A program made the translations under genes and the position numbers. DNA of 37,966 bases from Campylobacter concisus (GTDB taxonomy: Bacteria; Campylobacterota; Campylobacteria; Campylobacterales; Campylobacteraceae): assembly GCF_002913745.1 (NCBI RefSeq), contig NZ_PPCG01000056.1, forward strand, positions 1 to 37,966, written 5' to 3'. Under the pieces are notes generated by a model. It did not search any database and was not told the origin of the DNA. It saw only the letters and a list, made by a program, of their open reading frames with translations. Positions 1 to 8,267 of this stretch are shown in pieces (position 1 is the first letter of the stretch; every line of letters begins with the position of its first letter).

Positions 1-1
1 A

Positions 2-322
2 TTTTTTTTAAAAAATAGACGAAGAGCGGCGCTAAAAAGCTTAGAAGTTTCAGACTTTAAAAAAAAGATGATCTTTGAAGTAGATGAGAAAAATTTGGCA
101 TTTTACGAAAATGAGCCAAAAGAAAATGAAATTTTTGACATAAAAGATGTAAGTGAAATTTACGAGCTTAAAAATATCTTTGTCATCTTTATAAATAAAA
201 AAATTCATCTTGTCTTACCAAAAAATAAAGAAACCTCAGAGCTAGTAAAAGCACTTATAAAAAAGAGCAAAAAAGAGCTACTACTTTTTAAAAATTTAGA
301 CTATAAAAGTATTGTGAGATAG
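2..322 (+). CDS. YcxB-like protein, C-terminal part (5' end lies outside the window)
   Basis: The frame ending at the TAG at 320-322 stays open to the first base of the window, so the ATG at 68 is probably internal. The readable part is 106 residues. It begins with a hydrophobic/basic stretch (FFLKNRRRAA) that looks like the cytosolic edge of a membrane segment. A small soluble domain follows, with the pattern F-x-V-x-E-K-x-L-x-F-Y-E-N-E, then D-I-K-D-V-S-E-I-Y-E and I-x-L-V-L-P-K, ending in a Lys-rich helix. This matches the C-terminal domain of the YcxB family, small membrane proteins of unknown role, by memory of the family pattern only. The 3' neighbour is about 950 bp of gene-free DNA. 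Another membrane-anchored PH-like domain is possible. Confidence 0.55.
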   Translation, partial: FFLKNRRRAALKSLEVSDFKKKMIFEVDEKNLAFYENEPKENEIFDIKDVSEIYELKNIFVIFINKKIHLVLPKNKETSELVKALIKKSKKELLLFKNLDYKSIVR

Positions 323-1278
323 TAATTTACTATAAACTTTCAACACTCAACAAAAAGCCAATACAAATATAAGCAGTATTGAGATACGATAAAAATTATA
401 TTCTTAAAAAGAGTAATAAACGCGGCAAAACTAAAAAATAAACATATAATGTGTTTCTTAATTCTATGGAAAATTTATAACATTTTCACATGATATGCAG
501 ATTACCAAAATATCTAAATTTTAAGATGATACGGAAACAGATAAAAGTTACTTTATGGCTAAATAAGTATGAGGCAAAACAGGTAAATGTGTAGCAAATA
601 AAATTCCAAGTATTTGATATATAAAATATAATGATGAGTTTATACCCAAATAGCTGAAACTACTATACAAATGAATTAACATTAATATTGCTTGAGCTTA
701 GCAATCTAAGCAAGAGTGTAAAAACATGTAACGCTTATGATAAATTAATAGATTATGTAGCTTTAGTCCATTTTAAAAGTAAAATATTCTGAAAATAAAT
801 TTACTAATCATAAGGTCACATAAAATAGTATAAAAATTTTCTAGCTGTAGATTTATCTTACTACAACAAGTAGATGAAGATATATTATAAGCATAGATTA
901 TCTATATTAAAAAAAGATCTTGCTTCATTTTAAATAATGAATCTAGTCATAGTCGCAAAAAACACAAAAAACGATATACTCAATTTTATTAAGGCTAATA
1001 AATACAATGACACACAACTATGGCATTATACTCAACACTTAACCAGCACCTCTAATTAACAACATCTTTAATTTTATATCACATAGTGTATTTATATAAA
1101 AAATAGATATTACTCAATCTTTAACAGAATCTTTTCAAATTTATAATAGTTATTTATTAATTGATCATAGATGTATTTAACTCTGATTTACAACAACATA
1201 CAAATAGTTGAAACATATAAGAAAATAAAATCTTTACTAATAAGAATTAATCTTTAAATTATATCAAAGTATTAAGAA
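323..1278. other. AT-rich region without a recognisable gene
   Basis: All six frames are broken by frequent stops. The longest open runs are only about 40 codons (for example plus strand, near 660-790) and lack a ribosome binding site. Base composition is clearly more AT-rich than the coding DNA on either side. It lies between a plus-strand gene end and the minus-strand tRNA operon end. I see no tRNA, no long inverted repeat and no CRISPR-like repeat. It may be decayed coding DNA next to a tRNA locus, but no protein family can be recognised. Confidence 0.6.
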
Positions 1279-1353
1279 TGGTGACCCATACGAGACTCGA
1301 ACTCGTGTTACCAACGTGAGAGGCTGGTGTCCTAACCGCTAGACGAATGGGCC
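1279..1353 (-). tRNA. tRNA-Glu (anticodon CTC)
   Basis: A complete 75-nt cloverleaf on the minus strand with encoded CCA (TGG at 1279-1281 on plus). The acceptor stem begins GGCCCAT and ends ATGGGTC. The D arm has the Glu-type GTCTAGCGGTTAGGAC, and the T loop is TTCGAGT. The anticodon arm is CCAGC-CTCTCAC-GTTGG, giving anticodon CTC, which reads GAG only. It is the last gene of the operon, 5 bp behind tRNA-Lys(CTT). Confidence 0.93.
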
Positions 1354-1358
1354 AAAGA

Positions 1359-1434
1359 TGGTGCCCCGTGTAGGTCTCGAACCTACGACCCCATCATTAA
1401 GAGTGATATGCTCTACCAACTGAGCTAACGAGGC
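1359..1434 (-). tRNA. tRNA-Lys (anticodon CTT)
   Basis: A 76-nt cloverleaf with encoded CCA. The acceptor stem GCCTCGT pairs with ACGGGGC, the D arm is GCTCAGTTGGTAGAGC and the T loop TTCGAGA. The anticodon arm is TATCA-CTCTTAA-TGATG, so the anticodon is CTT, which reads AAG. The first anticodon-stem pair is T-G and the other four are canonical. It is a second lysine gene beside the Lys(TTT) gene at 1826-1901 and pairs with the following Glu(CTC) gene. Confidence 0.93.
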
Positions 1435-1531
1435 AAGATTAAATATCAATAACAAATCGTAAAGTGTTATCTTAGAACTTATAATCTTAAAATTTAATTT
1501 GACACTCAATAATGGGTGCTTTATGAGACGC

Positions 1532-1548
1532 AACCTTAACCTAAGGTT
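1532..1548 (-). other. small hairpin between tRNA-Asp and tRNA-Lys(CTT)
   Basis: A perfect 7-bp inverted repeat (AACCTTA / TAAGGTT) with a 3-nt loop, starting 8 bp behind the 3' end of tRNA-Asp on the transcribed strand. No T-run follows, so it is more likely a processing or pause element than an intrinsic terminator. It sits in the only long spacer (121 bp) of the tRNA cluster. Confidence 0.35.
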
Positions 1549-1555
1549 TAATAGA

Positions 1556-1632
1556 TGGCGCAGCGGACGGGGCTCGAACCCGCGACCTCCGCCGTGACAG
1601 GGCGGCATTCTAACCAACTGAACTACCGCTGC
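1556..1632 (-). tRNA. tRNA-Asp (anticodon GTC)
   Basis: A 77-nt cloverleaf with encoded CCA. The acceptor stem GCAGCGG pairs with CCGCTGC, followed by discriminator G. The D arm is GTTCAGTTGGTTAGAAT, the anticodon arm CCGCC-CTGTCAC-GGCGG (anticodon GTC) and the T loop TTCGAGC. It is the fourth gene in transcript order. A 121-bp spacer separates it from tRNA-Lys(CTT). Confidence 0.96.
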
Positions 1633-1644
1633 ACCTAAAAGTAA

Positions 1645-1720
1645 TGGTGGTCGCTATAAGACTCGAACTTATGACATCCACCTTGTAAGGGTGGCGCTCT
1701 ACCAACTGAGCTAAGCGACC
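1645..1720 (-). tRNA. tRNA-Val (anticodon TAC)
   Basis: A 76-nt cloverleaf with encoded CCA. The acceptor stem GGTCGCT pairs with AGCGACC, discriminator A. The anticodon arm is CCACC-CTTACAA-GGTGG, giving anticodon TAC, and the T loop is TTCGAGT. It lies 12 bp upstream (in transcription) of tRNA-Asp. Confidence 0.96.
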
Positions 1721-1736
1721 TAAAATTTAAAATATC

Positions 1737-1812
1737 TGGCGACCCTTAGAGGATTTGAACCTCTGTTTCTACACAGAGAAAGTAGAGTCCTGAGCCACTA
1801 GACGAAAGGGTC
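1737..1812 (-). tRNA. tRNA-Glu-like (CTC) with an abnormal anticodon arm
   Basis: A 76-nt gene with encoded CCA. The acceptor (GACCCTT/AAGGGTC), D arm (GTCTAGTGGCTCAGGAC) and T arm (AGAGG-TTCAAAT-CCTCT) are all intact and of Glu type. Aligned to standard Glu tRNA, the anticodon arm is CTACT-TTCTCTG-TGTAG. The anticodon reads CTC, but the pair next to the loop is T31-T39 and the 3' side of the loop is T37 G38 instead of A37 C38. The arm may therefore fold as a 4- or 5-bp stem with a 9-nt loop. It could be a divergent functional tRNA or a decaying copy. Confidence 0.8.
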
Positions 1813-1825
1813 ATAAACCCAAAAA

Positions 1826-1901
1826 TGGTGTCCTGCGTTGGATTCGAACCAACGGCCCCCTCATTAAAAGTGAGATGCTCTACCGACTGAGCTAGCAAGA
1901 C
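1826..1901 (-). tRNA. tRNA-Lys (anticodon TTT)
   Basis: A 76-nt cloverleaf with encoded CCA. The acceptor stem GTCTTGC pairs with GCAGGAC, discriminator A. The D arm is GCTCAGTCGGTAGAGC, the anticodon arm TCTCA-CTTTTAA-TGAGG (anticodon TTT) and the T loop TTCGAAT. It is the first gene of the operon, about 25 bp downstream of the -10 element. Confidence 0.96.
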
Positions 1902-1925
1902 ATGATTATTTAAAAAAGAATTGAG

Positions 1926-1954
1926 ATTATACAAAAAACATTATTGTATGTCAA
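1926..1954 (-). promoter_or_regulatory. sigma70 promoter of the tRNA operon
   Basis: On the minus strand there is a perfect -35 TTGACA (plus 1949-1954), a 17-bp spacer and a perfect -10 TATAAT (plus 1926-1931). Transcription should start near 1919, about 18 bp before tRNA-Lys(TTT). A full consensus promoter fits a stable-RNA operon. Confidence 0.9.
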
Positions 1955-2138
1955 GAAAAAATTAAATTTTAAATCAAATTAAAGCTATTTTGTCCGCTAT
2001 CTCTAAGCAAAAATATAAAAATTTTATTTTTAAATCTTCTCAATTTAAAGCTAAAATTTCTTATAAATTCAAACCATTTTTACTTTGTAGCCAAACAAGC
2101 AAAACTCCTTTGAGCATCTAATACGCTTAGTGGCAAAT

Positions 2139-2870
2139 TTAATTCTTGCCTAAAAATCTTACCGCTATTTTTCTAGCTTTTTCTATCTTTTCAGCCTCTT
2201 GATTTTGGACTGCACTAGAAGATATCCACTTTTTACCAAATAAATTTTGAGCCGCTTCTATCATAATTGCGCAGGCGTATGGCTCTTTTTCGCTAGAGAT
2301 GCCTTGCAAAAATGCGGCTTTTGTTTTATCTCGCAAGATTGCTTGGCTGACCCTGTGAAAGGACATCTGCATAAGGCTAGCTGCCGCCCATGCCCTGCAA
2401 AGGTTATCTTTGCTGTTTAACATCTCGCTTATTAAAATTTCTATTTGCTCTAACGAGCCAACCCAGCCAAGCGCTATTATAAGCTTGCGGCGAAGAGCAG
2501 CATCATTTGTCTCCAAAAAAGAGGTGATTTGAGGGATAAGGCGGTCACAAAACGCGGTGTAAAAATCTCTATGCTTAGATTTAGTGAGGATTTGCGCTAT
2601 AAGATAGATGGTTTCTATTTTTAATTTTTGATCGCTCTTTTTGGATAAGCGCTCAAATAAAAATTCCAGTCCAGCGCCTCCATGCCTATCAAAACTGCTT
2701 TCTAAATTTAGTTGCCCGCCCTCTTGCCACTCTTTGCAAATGAGCTCATAGTGATACGCTATCTCATCACTTGCGCCTAAATTTGCTATAAATTTGATCC
2801 TTTTGCTATCTGGGAAATTCTCTTTTTTAAGCTCTAGATACTCTCTTTCAAGATCATTTAAACTTAGCAC
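2139..2870 (-). CDS. HEAT-repeat protein, function unknown
   Basis: A soluble, helix-rich protein of 243 residues with no signal peptide and no membrane segment. The middle part has HEAT/armadillo-like helical pairs, for example ETIYLIAQILTKSKH, then RRKLIIALGWVG and CRAWAAASLMQM (about residues 80-170). Such repeats usually bind partner proteins. The likely start is a GTG at 2870, six bases behind the pflA stop, with no strong ribosome binding site, so it is probably translationally coupled to pflA. It is the last gene of the nuo-pflA transcript. No family-specific role can be assigned. A scaffold or assembly function for the flagellar motor or complex I would be inferred only from position. 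Confidence 0.7.
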   Translation of the reverse strand: MLSLNDLEREYLELKKENFPDSKRIKFIANLGASDEIAYHYELICKEWQEGGQLNLESSFDRHGGAGLEFLFERLSKKSDQKLKIETIYLIAQILTKSKHRDFYTAFCDRLIPQITSFLETNDAALRRKLIIALGWVGSLEQIEILISEMLNSKDNLCRAWAAASLMQMSFHRVSQAILRDKTKAAFLQGISSEKEPYACAIMIEAAQNLFGKKWISSSAVQNQEAEKIEKARKIAVRFLGKN

Positions 2871-2876
2871 TAAATT

Positions 2877-5246
2877 TTACTTTATCATCTCAAGTTTGGC
2901 TTTGCAGGCATCTTTGTAAGCACTTATGAAATTTGAGCCAACGCATTCGTTTAGATAGGGTTTAGCTAGCTTATACTGCTTTTGCCTGATGTAAATTTCA
3001 CTTGCCAAATTTAGCGCATGCAAGCGGTCCTCTGGCTCAAGCTTCATATTTAGTATAAATTTCGCCTCATCAAGCGCCTCATCGAGGTTATCTGTCTTTA
3101 ACGAAGCCTCTGAGTAGTCAAAATTTAGCTTTGGTGAGAAGGTATTTATCTTGGCTCTAGTTTGCAGCTCAAGCGCCTTTTTAGCGTAGGTTGCAGCGAT
3201 AGCATAGTCGTTGCTCTTCATCGCGTAGTCACATATAGCTGCGTATGCCTCGATGATCTTAAAGTCCTGCCCTCTTAGCTGCTCGATCGCGCTGATCGTT
3301 GAGACCGCCTCAGTAAAGCGCTTTAGCGCAAGCAGCGAGTAAAATCTATCAAAAAGCGATGGCGTAGGATCCGAGTACTCGACCGCTGAACCAAGCGAGA
3401 GCGCGTCATTTGCCGCAGTGATCGCATGCTCGTAGTCTTTATTTTTATATAAAATTTTGCTCAAATTTACCAGCCACTCGACTCTATCTTCTAAATTTTC
3501 ATCCTTAACATGTGCCTTGGCAAGCTCTAGAGCATCGTTGTAGCGCGCCGTTCTAAAATAGCAGTTAAATAGCTTAAACTGTGGCAAAGAGACCTTGCTC
3601 ACATCGTAGTTTTCTAGTAAATTTACAACTGCCGTGCAGTCATCTTTGATGAAAAATTCTTTTGTTAGCTCAAGCGCAGCCTCATTTACTAGCTCCATCG
3701 CCCGGCTTAAATTTTCATCTTTTGCGAGGTTATTGTAAGCTAGCGCATCGGCAAATTTACGCTCTTTTAGATCAAGCTCAAGCTCGCTGATTAGTGCCTT
3801 TTGGCTGATATTTGTGCCGGCATATTTTTCGATGAGATCTTTATATCTTGCGTGAAGTGCGGTGGCATTTTTGTCGTCCTCTTCAAAAAATAACCCATCC
3901 TTTGCCTTGGCGACCTCATCGATATAATCGCCATATTTAAACTCTTTTTCGTATCTGTTTAGATACTCATACGCCCTTTTTTCATCTTTGGTTTTGGCTA
4001 AATTTAGCGCTAAATTTTTTAATGCTGCCTCGTAAAAATCCTTTGTCCTATCGCTATTATTTACCAAAATTTCATAAATTTTAGCAGCCACGTCTGGCAT
4101 ATCTTTGCTGGCAAATGTATAGGCTAAATTCATCGATTTTGTCGGATCGTTCATGAAAAATTTTTCATTTGCATTTGCGATCTTTAGCACAAATTTCTTT
4201 GCCTCGTCAAATTTCTCTTTATCGATATTTGCATCTGCTAGACTTAGTGCTGCCCTGCTTGCAAGGTTGATGTCGTTTGTAGAGTAGAGCACCTTTTCAT
4301 AGTCGCTTAACGCCTCTTTTTGCCTGCCTATTTTATATAGGTAGTCAGCATAATCAAGCGTGGCAAGCTTTGTAAATTTTGACTCCGCGTGCTCTTCGCT
4401 TAGTATGTCAAGCATATATTTTGCATCACTTGCGATGCTATCTTTGAGGTAAGCTCTAGCGATGAGATATAGCACCTCTGGGTAGTTTTCATCAGAAGGG
4501 AATTTTCTTATCCAAGCTCTGCCCTCGCTTACGATATCTTTTGGCTCCAGCCCCTCAAACTCGCTCTTTGTCTCAAAAATTTTATCAAGCGCTCTTAGTC
4601 TAAAAAGTAAAAACTCACTTGAGAAAAGACTGGCTGGGTGCCTTTTCATCGCTGTTTGCGTATCTTTTACCACGCTTTCATAAGCGCCCTTTTCGTAAGC
4701 TCTTTTTATATTTATGTAGATATCTATATCGTTGCTATCAAGCCCAGCGATAGGCGCTTTGTTAAGATCGAGCGCTCCGATGCTTGGACTTAGCATATCC
4801 CTAAAATCAGGCGAAAAATTTAGCCCAGACACTCTTTTGTTGTTTTCACTTAGCGAAGTGTCGATGATGATGCTAAAGTGCTTTGAAATGGTCGTCTTTG
4901 GCGTATCTTGCACGCTTGGACTGCTGTAAAGCTCAGTTTGAACATTTAGAAGTTTTGAAGGCGCTTTTGGCATGATGACGATGAAGAGCTTGCCGTCTTG
5001 CTTTTTATATTTTATGTCCATTAAAGGCAGCGTCGTATCTTCGATCTTTGGCAAGATCCCATCATCGAGCATACAAACGTAGCGCTTCGTATCATAGGCT
5101 AAAATTTGCTCCACACATTCAAATTCTTTCTCGTCACTTAGCTGAAGGACGCTATAAGGCTTATTTGCGTTTGCGCCACTATTTAGGCTAAGGCTAAAGG
5201 CGGATAGATAAAGCGGTAAAAATAAGATGGTTAAGAGCTTTTTCAT
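2877..5246 (-). CDS. pflA: PflA-like flagellar motor scaffold protein (TPR repeats)
   Basis: 789 residues from the ATG at 5246. The longer open frame to 5363 would run into nuoN and lacks the signal peptide at its start. The chosen start gives MKKLLTILFLPLYLSAFS, a Sec signal, so the product is periplasmic. After an N-terminal beta-rich part (about residues 20-150) come many TPR-like helical pairs, for example LLFRLRALDKIFE, YPEVLYLIARAYL and KLATLDYADYLYKIGRQKEA. In C. jejuni, PflA (about 790 residues, directly behind nuoN) is a periplasmic TPR protein that works with PflB to build the disk holding a wide MotAB stator ring. Length, topology and position all agree. The spacing to the nuoN stop is 22 bp. 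A TATAAT lies only 7 nt before the start codon, and the ribosome binding site is weak. Confidence 0.85.
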   Translation of the reverse strand: MKKLLTILFLPLYLSAFSLSLNSGANANKPYSVLQLSDEKEFECVEQILAYDTKRYVCMLDDGILPKIEDTTLPLMDIKYKKQDGKLFIVIMPKAPSKLLNVQTELYSSPSVQDTPKTTISKHFSIIIDTSLSENNKRVSGLNFSPDFRDMLSPSIGALDLNKAPIAGLDSNDIDIYINIKRAYEKGAYESVVKDTQTAMKRHPASLFSSEFLLFRLRALDKIFETKSEFEGLEPKDIVSEGRAWIRKFPSDENYPEVLYLIARAYLKDSIASDAKYMLDILSEEHAESKFTKLATLDYADYLYKIGRQKEALSDYEKVLYSTNDINLASRAALSLADANIDKEKFDEAKKFVLKIANANEKFFMNDPTKSMNLAYTFASKDMPDVAAKIYEILVNNSDRTKDFYEAALKNLALNLAKTKDEKRAYEYLNRYEKEFKYGDYIDEVAKAKDGLFFEEDDKNATALHARYKDLIEKYAGTNISQKALISELELDLKERKFADALAYNNLAKDENLSRAMELVNEAALELTKEFFIKDDCTAVVNLLENYDVSKVSLPQFKLFNCYFRTARYNDALELAKAHVKDENLEDRVEWLVNLSKILYKNKDYEHAITAANDALSLGSAVEYSDPTPSLFDRFYSLLALKRFTEAVSTISAIEQLRGQDFKIIEAYAAICDYAMKSNDYAIAATYAKKALELQTRAKINTFSPKLNFDYSEASLKTDNLDEALDEAKFILNMKLEPEDRLHALNLASEIYIRQKQYKLAKPYLNECVGSNFISAYKDACKAKLEMIK

Positions 5247-5268
5247 GCCGCCATTATAGTTAAATTTT

Positions 5269-6759
5269 CTAAAATCCTGAAGCAAAGACAAAATGCTCGA
5301 TAAATTCCAAAATCGCCCCAGAAAATAAAAAGGCAAAGACCGTGCCAGCAACGGCAACTCCAACGATCACTTTTAGCGCCATCGAGACGTTTGAGATGTA
5401 GATATTTTTATCTTTTACGATAGGCTCTTTTAAAAACATAAAGACGATGAGCTTTAGGTAGTAATAAATAGCAATCGCAGAGTTTATCATAATGATGAGG
5501 CTAAGCACGACGTAATCAGACTTTATGAGCGATGAGATAAGCACCATCTTGCCCCAAAATACGCTAAAAGGCGGTATGCCAGCAAGGGCGATCATGAAAA
5601 TTCCCATTATCACGGCGTAACTTGGCAAAATTTTAATAAGCCCTGAAAATTTCTCATACGGATGTTTAAAGCGTTTGTCCCAGCAGACGACGTCATCGCA
5701 CCTTGCGACCCAGAGCATAGAAAATGCGCCCAAATTTGCAAACAAAAACATGATCCAGTAGAAAAACAAGGCGACATTTGCCTCGTGAGAATTCGCTACA
5801 AGCGCGCAAAGCACGACACCAGCGTGAGCTATCGAGCTAAAAGCGAGCATCCTTTTGACGTCTTTTTGCACTAGCGCCATGATGTTTGCAAGGCTCATCG
5901 TAAGCACGGCGATGATGTAGAGCATATCTTTTATCCATGAAATTCCAGAGCCCTCAAGCATCGCAAAAATTCTTAACGCGACGATAAATCCCGCCACCTT
6001 TGGCACGATCGACATATAGCCTGCTAGCGGGGCATTTGAGCCCTCATAAACGTCTGGTATCCATGTGTGAAATGGTATGAGCGAGAGCTTAAAACCAATG
6101 GCTGAAGCGATGAAAACGCAGCCAAGAAGGATTATTAAATTTTGATTTAGGCTAAGATCTTTTATGACAACGCCTATACGAGCGATGTCTATTGAGTTTG
6201 TTGCTAGATAAAACATCGCTATTGCCATCGCAAAAAAGCCAGCTGAGAGCGAGCCCATCGCGAAGTATTTGATAGCAGCCTCGACGCTTTTTGCCTTGTT
6301 GTGAAGGGCGATTAGGGTGTAGAGGCAAAGCGAGCTGATCTCAAGACCTAAAAAGATGATGAGTAGGTTGTTTGAGCTCACCATAAACAAAAATCCAGCG
6401 ATCATAAACAAAAATAGCGCGTAGTACTCGTAAATTTTATACTCAAAATACTCTTTTGTGCTAAGTGCCAGCGGGATGAAAAGAGCTGAGGCGATTAGGA
6501 TAATGATCTGCGAGATGATAGAAATTCCATCAACTAAAAGCATATCCCAAAAGCTTAGGCTAAGCCCGTTAAAATCAAGCGTAATGCCTAAATTTACAAA
6601 TATAGCGATGATGCAAAATACGCAGTAGAAATTCCTTGAAAGATCCTTTTTTATCGCTCCAACTATGAGGATAAAAAGTGCAAAAACCATCATGCTAAGC
6701 ATCGGCGAGAGTGATTGCAAAGAGATCTCGTTTAGGTCTAAAAAGGCTATTTCGTTCAT
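5269..6759 (-). CDS. nuoN: complex I subunit N, antiporter-like membrane subunit
   Basis: 496 residues, strongly hydrophobic with about 14 membrane segments. It is one of the three Mrp-antiporter-like proton-pumping subunits of respiratory complex I. The conserved core is visible: FKLSLIPFHTWIPDVYEGSN and SIVPKVAGFIVALR, the segment that carries the pumping lysine, followed by LMALVQ-type helix KDVKRMLAFSSIAHAG. The early Glu motif is GLEISSLCLYTLIALHN. The ATG overlaps the nuoM stop by 4 bp (ATGA). The last nuo gene of the operon, it runs into pflA. Confidence 0.95.
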   Translation of the reverse strand: MNEIAFLDLNEISLQSLSPMLSMMVFALFILIVGAIKKDLSRNFYCVFCIIAIFVNLGITLDFNGLSLSFWDMLLVDGISIISQIIILIASALFIPLALSTKEYFEYKIYEYYALFLFMIAGFLFMVSSNNLLIIFLGLEISSLCLYTLIALHNKAKSVEAAIKYFAMGSLSAGFFAMAIAMFYLATNSIDIARIGVVIKDLSLNQNLIILLGCVFIASAIGFKLSLIPFHTWIPDVYEGSNAPLAGYMSIVPKVAGFIVALRIFAMLEGSGISWIKDMLYIIAVLTMSLANIMALVQKDVKRMLAFSSIAHAGVVLCALVANSHEANVALFFYWIMFLFANLGAFSMLWVARCDDVVCWDKRFKHPYEKFSGLIKILPSYAVIMGIFMIALAGIPPFSVFWGKMVLISSLIKSDYVVLSLIIMINSAIAIYYYLKLIVFMFLKEPIVKDKNIYISNVSMALKVIVGVAVAGTVFAFLFSGAILEFIEHFVFASGF

Positions 6760-8267
6760 AGTTTGCTCCCGCCATTTAAAGATGAAATTCTATCCTTTGT
6801 GCCACTATTTACAGCTCTAGTTTGCATTTTGCCTATGATATTTTGCACGCTTGGCTCAAGCGGTTTTAGTATCAAATTTGGTGCGATACCAAGAATGATT
6901 ATGAGCAAGCAAAGTGGCACAAGAGCGGCTAACTCTTTAAAATTTAGATCCTTTAGGCTTAAATTTTTCTCCTTGCACTCGCCAAAAAATACCCTTTTAT
7001 AAAGCACCAGCATATAAACAGCGCCCACGATGATGCTAAAGCCACCAAGTAGCGCAAAGAGCTTGTTTAGCTTAAATATGCCAAGTAGGCTCAAAAACTC
7101 GCCTACAAAGCCAATCGTTAGTGGCAGGCCGATACTTGCAAGCGTTGCTATAAAAAATATGAGTGCGTATTTTGGCATGACCTTGGCAAGACCGCCAAAT
7201 TCGCAAATTTCTTTGGTGTGAGCTCTCTCATAGATGACGCCAACTAACAAAAATAGCGCGCCACTAACGATGCCGTGGCTTATCATTAAAAATATTGAGC
7301 CGCCAAGGCCTATTAAATTTAGTGAAAAGATGCCAAGCATGATGACGCCCATGTGTGAAATGGAGCTATAAGCGATCACTTGCTTCATGTCGCTTTGCGC
7401 GTAGGCAACAAGGGCTGCGTAGATGATCATGATGATAGCTATGACGCAGACAAAGCCACTTAAAAGTAGGCTAGCGTCTGGAAAAAGTGGGAGTGAAAAT
7501 CTCACAAAGCCGTAAGTGCCCATCTTTAAAAGCACGCTAGCAAGCAGCACCGAGCCGATAGTTGGAGCCTGTCCGTGCGCGTAAGGCAGCCACGTGTGAA
7601 ATGGAAATAGCGGAGTTTTCACGCCAAAAGCGAAGAAAAATGCTAAAAATAGCCAAATTTGAGCATTTTCTCCGATGCCAAGCTTGTACCAATCAAGCAG
7701 ATTAAAGCTAAATACGCCGCTTTTTTGATAGCACAGATATCCGATAAAGATGATCGCTACTAGCATAAAGACAGAGCCTAAAAATGTATAGATGAAAAAT
7801 TTGATCGCCGCGTAAATTCTATTTTTACTGCCAAATGCGCCGATGATGTAAAGAAGCGGTATGAGGCTAAGCTCCCAAAAGCTGTAAAACAAGATCATAT
7901 CAAGCGCGCTAAAGACGCCCATCATCGTACTCTCTAAAAAGAGCACGCTAATAACAAGATGCTTTAAATTCCCATCATCGCTAAGTGCGGCGATAGAGAT
8001 AAAGCTCATAAATGCGCTAAGGACTATAAGCACAAGTGAGATGGTGTCGATGCCGACAAAATAGCTGATATTTAGGCTTGGTATGAGCGAGACTTGATGC
8101 GTTAAAACAAAGTCATAACCCTGAAAATCGACATTGACGCAGATAAAAATGGCTAGTAAAAGCTCGATAAGAGCGATGCTTGCTCCATAAAATTTGATGC
8201 TTTTATTTTCTATCAAAAAGCCAAGTATTGCGCTTATTGCTGGGAAAAATATGATAACACTTAGCAT
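6756..8267 (-). CDS. nuoM: complex I subunit M, antiporter-like membrane subunit
   Basis: 503 residues and about 14 membrane helices. It is a proton-channel subunit of the membrane arm. Family motifs are present: the early Glu helix FYSFWELSLIPLLYIIGAFG, then TPLFPFHTWLPYAHGQAPT, VLLKMGTYGFVRF with the central Lys, and the broken-helix region MKQVIAYSSISHMGVIMLG. It starts where nuoL ends (the stop and start share base 8267) and overlaps nuoN by 4 bp, so translation is coupled. The length is normal for bacterial NuoM. Confidence 0.96.
   Translation of the reverse strand: MLSVIIFFPAISAILGFLIENKSIKFYGASIALIELLLAIFICVNVDFQGYDFVLTHQVSLIPSLNISYFVGIDTISLVLIVLSAFMSFISIAALSDDGNLKHLVISVLFLESTMMGVFSALDMILFYSFWELSLIPLLYIIGAFGSKNRIYAAIKFFIYTFLGSVFMLVAIIFIGYLCYQKSGVFSFNLLDWYKLGIGENAQIWLFLAFFFAFGVKTPLFPFHTWLPYAHGQAPTIGSVLLASVLLKMGTYGFVRFSLPLFPDASLLLSGFVCVIAIIMIIYAALVAYAQSDMKQVIAYSSISHMGVIMLGIFSLNLIGLGGSIFLMISHGIVSGALFLLVGVIYERAHTKEICEFGGLAKVMPKYALIFFIATLASIGLPLTIGFVGEFLSLLGIFKLNKLFALLGGFSIIVGAVYMLVLYKRVFFGECKEKNLSLKDLNFKELAALVPLCLLIIILGIAPNLILKPLEPSVQNIIGKMQTRAVNSGTKDRISSLNGGSKL

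Noticed and set aside
1339..1934. Open frames of 62 and 92 codons on the minus strand.
   Set aside because: They run through the tRNA genes and translate tRNA sequence, so they are not proteins.
5247..5363. N-terminal extension of pflA by 39 codons.
   Set aside because: It would overlap nuoN and bury the signal peptide. The ATG at 5246 gives the family length.
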